Source of the DNA: Candidatus Gemmiger faecavium
GTDB taxonomy: Bacteria > Bacillota > Clostridia > Oscillospirales > Ruminococcaceae
Assembly (NCBI GenBank): GCA_019114415.1
Contig: DXFO01000038.1
Coordinates: 1 to 64,000 of the forward strand
Reading direction: 5' to 3'
Length of the DNA stretch: 64,000 bases
Positions 60,404-64,000 of the stretch are shown piece by piece (within the stretch, counting starts at the first letter, position 1; each line of letters starts with the position of its first letter). The translations under genes were made by a program, and so were the position numbers. Below the pieces are notes generated by a model. That model was given only the letters and a program-made list of their open reading frames with translations, had not been told where the DNA came from and made no database searches.

Positions 60404-61906
60404 TTAGTTATTGGGAGAGTTCTTCAGAATGACGTCGTGGCTGCCGCCTTCCACAATGCTGGTGGAGGAAACGACCGTCAGACGGGCTTTCTGCTGCAGC
60501 TCCTCAATGGAGAGGGCGCCGCAGTTGCACATGGTGCTGCGGACCTTATACAGCGTGGTCTGCACGCCATCTGCCAGAGGGCCGGCGTAAGGCACGTAGC
60601 TGTCCACGCCTTCCTCGAAGCTGAGCTTCTGGGCGCCGCCCAGATCGTAACGCTGCCAGTTGCGGGCGCGATTGGAACCTTCGCCCCAATACTCCTTGAC
60701 GTAGTTGCCGCCGACACGCAGTTTGTTGGTCGGGCTCTCGTCAAAGCGGGCAAAGTAGCGGCCCAGCATCACAAAGTCGGCGCCCATAGCCAGGGCCAGC
60801 GTAATGTGATAGTCGTGAACAATGCCGCCGTCAGAGCAGATGGGAACATAGATACCGGTCTGCTCATAATACTCGTCACGAGCCTTGGCGACCTCGATGA
60901 CAGCAGTCGCCTGACCGCGGCCGATGCCCTTGGTCTCACGGGTAATGCAGATAGAACCGCCGCCGATGCCGATCTTGACGAAGTCAGCGCCAGCCTTGGC
61001 CAGGAAGAGGAAGCCTTCACGGTCGACAACGTTACCGGCACCGACCTTCACCTTGTCGCCGTAACGCTCGCGAATCCAGGACAGGGTGCGGGCCTGCCAT
61101 TCAGAGAAGCCTTCCGAAGAGTCAATGCACAGAACGTCCACACCGGCATCCACCAGAGCGGGAACACGCTCGGCATAGTCACGGGTATTGATGCCTGCGC
61201 CCACCACGTAGCTCTTGTTGGCGTCCAGCAGCTCGTTGACGTTTTCCTTGTGGCTGTCGTAGTCCTTACGGAAAACCATGTACTGCAGATGGCCTTCCTC
61301 ATCCAGCAGCGGCAGCGTGTTGATCTTGTTGTCCCAGATAATATCGTTGCAGTCATGCAGGCTGGTGGTAGCCGGAGCAGTGACCAGCTTTTCCAGCGGA
61401 GTCATAAACTCCGTGACTTTCAGATCCGTGCTCATGCGGGACAAACGGTAGTCGCGGGACGCAACCAGGCCCAGCAGTTTGCCGTGAGCGGTACCGTCAT
61501 CGGTGATGGCAACCGTGGAGTGGCCGGTACGGACTTTCAGGTCCAGCACATCGGCCAGGGTAGCCTCCGGCGGCAGGTTGGAGTCGCTGGTGACAAAGCC
61601 CTTTTTGTACGCCTTGACCCGGCGGACCATGTTGGCTTCCTCCTGAATGCTCTGGGAGCCGTAAATGAACGAAATGCCGCCCTGCTTGGCCAGAGCAATG
61701 GCCAGATTCTCACCGGAAACCGACTGCATAATGGCCGAAACCATCGGAATATTCATGGAAAGAGGGCACTCCTCCTCCCCTTTGCGATACTTCACCAACG
61801 GTGTCTTGAGGCTGACACGGTCAGGGACGCATTCCGAAGAGGAATAGCCCGGAACCAGAAGATATTCGCCAAACGTGCGGGAAGGTTCAGAAAAATAGTA
61901 CGCCAT
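60404..61906 (-). CDS. guaB: IMP dehydrogenase
   Basis: CBS-domain region; [90 protein letters not shown]. Confidence 0.92.
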   Translation of the reverse strand: MAYYFSEPSRTFGEYLLVPGYSSSECVPDRVSLKTPLVKYRKGEEECPLSMNIPMVSAIMQSVSGENLAIALAKQGGISFIYGSQSIQEEANMVRRVKAYKKGFVTSDSNLPPEATLADVLDLKVRTGHSTVAITDDGTAHGKLLGLVASRDYRLSRMSTDLKVTEFMTPLEKLVTAPATTSLHDCNDIIWDNKINTLPLLDEEGHLQYMVFRKDYDSHKENVNELLDANKSYVVGAGINTRDYAERVPALVDAGVDVLCIDSSEGFSEWQARTLSWIRERYGDKVKVGAGNVVDREGFLFLAKAGADFVKIGIGGGSICITRETKGIGRGQATAVIEVAKARDEYYEQTGIYVPICSDGGIVHDYHITLALAMGADFVMLGRYFARFDESPTNKLRVGGNYVKEYWGEGSNRARNWQRYDLGGAQKLSFEEGVDSYVPYAGPLADGVQTTLYKVRSTMCNCGALSIEELQQKARLTVVSSTSIVEGGSHDVILKNSPNN

Positions 61907-61984
61907 ATTCTTCTCCTTTTCATTCTGAGATCGACCGTCTCGGCAGGCGGCACGTCATGGATAAAACCCTATTGCTTAGAAGAA

Positions 61985-62013
61985 ATTGTACCATATTCGT
62001 GTATAAAACACAA
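61985..62013 (-). promoter_or_regulatory. Predicted guaB promoter
   Basis: Minus strand TTGTGT-N17-TACAAT, about 80 nt upstream of guaB. Confidence 0.5.
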
Positions 62014-62296
62014 AATTCTGCGCGTAGAATCTTTTTTCTTCTTTGACGCCAAAGTTGTGAAAACTGCCGTACCCACGCAAGGAATAGTATTACTAACGCT
62101 TTCTCCTTTCCAATCAAGCGCCTTTTATCGCATATGGTTCTTATATTTGTATGTTGCCCTGCCTGTTTTTTCCCTTTATCAATATTTGAAACGGAAGTAT
62201 TTGTCTTCAAAAAGCGGAAACTCGGCCAAACATTGATCTTTTCAGTAGGATTTTGGCTCCGCGGAAAGAAAATTACAATTTTTTTACAAAAAGCTA

Positions 62297-62325
62297 TTGA
62301 CAGATGGTGTCAAAAGAGTTACAAT
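62297..62325 (+). promoter_or_regulatory. Orphan sigma-A type promoter
   Basis: TTGACA (62297-62302), 17-nt spacer, TACAAT (62320-62325); no plausible ORF downstream. Confidence 0.65.
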
Positions 62326-62331
62326 TTAGTT

Positions 62332-62476
62332 GCAAGTTAATTACAACCACTTTTTCATGTGTTCTTCTCCTCCTTTCAGAAATCCCCGCCTTTCCCTCAG
62401 GCGGGGATTTCGTCGTGTATAACCTCCGTTCCCACTACAACAAACCGGCGCCGGAAATCATTCCGGCGCCGGTTTG
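62332..62476 (+). ncRNA. Candidate small RNA with two hairpins (speculative)
   Basis: Lies directly behind the orphan promoter. Contains CTCCTCCTTTC, then AAATCCCCGCC/GGCGGGGATTT (62380-62410) and CAAACCGGCGCCGG/CCGGCGCCGGTTTG (62441-62476) perfect hairpins. Confidence 0.35.
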
Positions 62477-62528
62477 TCATATCATATAGAAAGCATCTCG
62501 GTCGATCGCAAATCCCCCGGCCCAATCG

Positions 62529-63296
62529 TCAATCGATCCGGGAATTTTCCTTCTGAGAAATCGGCCTCATGGTGATATTGGCCTCAAAACAGCAGGTATC
62601 TTCATGCCATCCGCTGAAGAACCATTTGTTTTCTTTCATCTGTGCACGGCAGACGCGGAAGCTCTGCCCCAGCGGGATCTCTTTGTGGTAATAGATCAAA
62701 AAGTCTTCCACCGTTTGGGTGCGAATCACTTCCAGAGGAAGCAAGTTGAAGATAATATCCGCATAGCGGGTATTGTTCAGATGCCCGTTCATATCGCACA
62801 GTGAGTAATCCGCCCGCAGGGTCGCGACCGTCTCGGCATCGGTCAGCTTTTTGATGCGCATGGGAAGCGAGCGCGGCAGTTTTTCCGCCCAGGGATGATT
62901 GCTGAACTCCTCCGGATGATTGCGCAGAATGGTGCGCTTATCCGTATCGATCAAGACCCACCGGCTGTCTACAAAAACGCATTCCTCTCCCTGCTCATCA
63001 TAGATGCAGGTCAGACGTTTATTCACTGCATGATGCACCGCTTCCGGCTGCGTCACCAAGGTCAGGCGTTCATCCACCCGCGGCAACCGGGCCACATGAA
63101 ACGCCAGACGAGCCAGAAGGTAAGCGGTGTGAGTTCTGGCGTATACCGAGTCGTCAATGCCCAGGGCGGTACACTGTGCCGTTGCGATCTGCTGTGCATA
63201 GCGCAGGATGCTGCCGGGCTGGATATTTCCCAGAAAGTCTCCGTCATATCGGTAAACAAAATAGTCCTGTTCAAATTCGTAGGGCTGCAACTGCAT
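62529..63296 (-). CDS. Acyl-ACP thioesterase family protein
   Basis: YEFEQDYFVYRYDGDFLGNIQPGSILRYAQQIATAQCTALG; DYSLCDMNGHLNNTRYADIIFNLLP hotdog-fold catalytic region. Confidence 0.9.
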   Translation of the reverse strand: MQLQPYEFEQDYFVYRYDGDFLGNIQPGSILRYAQQIATAQCTALGIDDSVYARTHTAYLLARLAFHVARLPRVDERLTLVTQPEAVHHAVNKRLTCIYDEQGEECVFVDSRWVLIDTDKRTILRNHPEEFSNHPWAEKLPRSLPMRIKKLTDAETVATLRADYSLCDMNGHLNNTRYADIIFNLLPLEVIRTQTVEDFLIYYHKEIPLGQSFRVCRAQMKENKWFFSGWHEDTCCFEANITMRPISQKENSRID

Positions 63297-63337
63297 GAGT
63301 TCGCCACCTCTTTCTGTCTTTGCATGCGGCGTTACTT

Positions 63338-64000
63338 TTACTTCTGTTCCTGTTCCGGTTCGCCTTCTGCCGGTTCTTCCGGCTGTGTCTCGGGCCATTC
63401 CGCCAGCAGCTGGCCAAGATCGATATGATAGCTCTTGTCACAGAACTGGCAGTGAACTTCCGCCGTGGGGTTCTCCTGACGGAGTTTTTCCACTTCGCTC
63501 TTGCCAAGGCTGTACAGCATCCGCTTGACGCGGTCCTCGCTGCAATCACAAAGATACTCTACATATTCCCGGTCCAGGATATCGGGCGCAAAGCCCTGCA
63601 GCGCCATATTCAGCATATCTTCAATGCTTTTGCCCTCGGACAGCATGGTCGTGACCGGCGGCATAGCGGCAATATTTTTCTCCAGCGCAGTGATTTCCTC
63701 CTCGGTAGCACCGGGAAGCAGCTGCACAATAAAACCGCCCGCGCACTGTACCGTAAGATCCTGGTTGACCAGAACGCCCAAAGCGCATACGGTGGGAACC
63801 TGCTCGCTGGTTGCAAAATAAGAAGTGATATCCTCCGCGATCTCACCCGAGACCAGCGGCACCTGACCGATATAAGGTTCCCGCATCCCCAGATCGCGAA
63901 TCACGTCCAGGGTACCGTCGCGGCCGACTGCGGTTCCCACATCCAGATGCCCGTCACTCCGGGGCGGCAGTTCCACAACAGGGTTCTGAACATAGCCCTT
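63338..64000 (-). CDS. hslO: Hsp33 family molecular chaperone (5' end outside window)
   Basis: GYVQNPVVELPP...GHLDVGTAVG; C-terminal redox-switch cysteines CDC and CQFC. Reading frame stays open to the window end. Confidence 0.93.
   Translation of the reverse strand, partial: KGYVQNPVVELPPRSDGHLDVGTAVGRDGTLDVIRDLGMREPYIGQVPLVSGEIAEDITSYFATSEQVPTVCALGVLVNQDLTVQCAGGFIVQLLPGATEEEITALEKNIAAMPPVTTMLSEGKSIEDMLNMALQGFAPDILDREYVEYLCDCSEDRVKRMLYSLGKSEVEKLRQENPTAEVHCQFCDKSYHIDLGQLLAEWPETQPEEPAEGEPEQEQK

Noticed and set aside
60380-62236. 618-aa plus-strand ORF
   Set aside because: Antisense shadow of guaB.

Overview
The window is a gene-dense chromosomal segment from a GC-rich, probably spore-forming Firmicute. 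Gene content fits Clostridia/Oscillospirales; this placement is an inference and no 16S is present. It is mostly core genome: a complete spoIIIAA-AH operon followed by asp23, nusB, a TsaD-like paralog, xseAB, ispA, dxs, tlyA, nadK, argR and recN; a T-box-controlled tyrS; radA; a minus-strand block (yajC, tgt, M18 peptidase, coaE, Sua5/tsaC, prfA); a branched-chain amino acid ABC transporter (livKHMGF); xpt; glnS; coaX; guaB; and a truncated hslO. No CRISPR array, prophage or IS element was recognised. The accessory or less explained items are: (1) an isolated LRR protein / vWA-metallopeptidase-like (DUF2201-type) / MoxR-type AAA+ ATPase operon with its own promoter and terminator; (2) an FkbH-like / SGNH-like / MBOAT acyl-modification cluster with no visible carrier protein; (3) a roughly 690-bp, comparatively AT-rich non-coding leader behind a near-consensus promoter, containing a perfect 28-bp palindrome, upstream of a tyrosine recombinase; (4) a perfect 36-bp palindrome whose centre is the -35 box of the coaX promoter; (5) an orphan promoter and hairpin unit carrying an anti-Shine-Dalgarno sequence near 62.3-62.5 kb; (6) a perfect operator-like inverted repeat at a GntR/ABC operon. 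All product calls come from reading motifs by eye; no database search was run.
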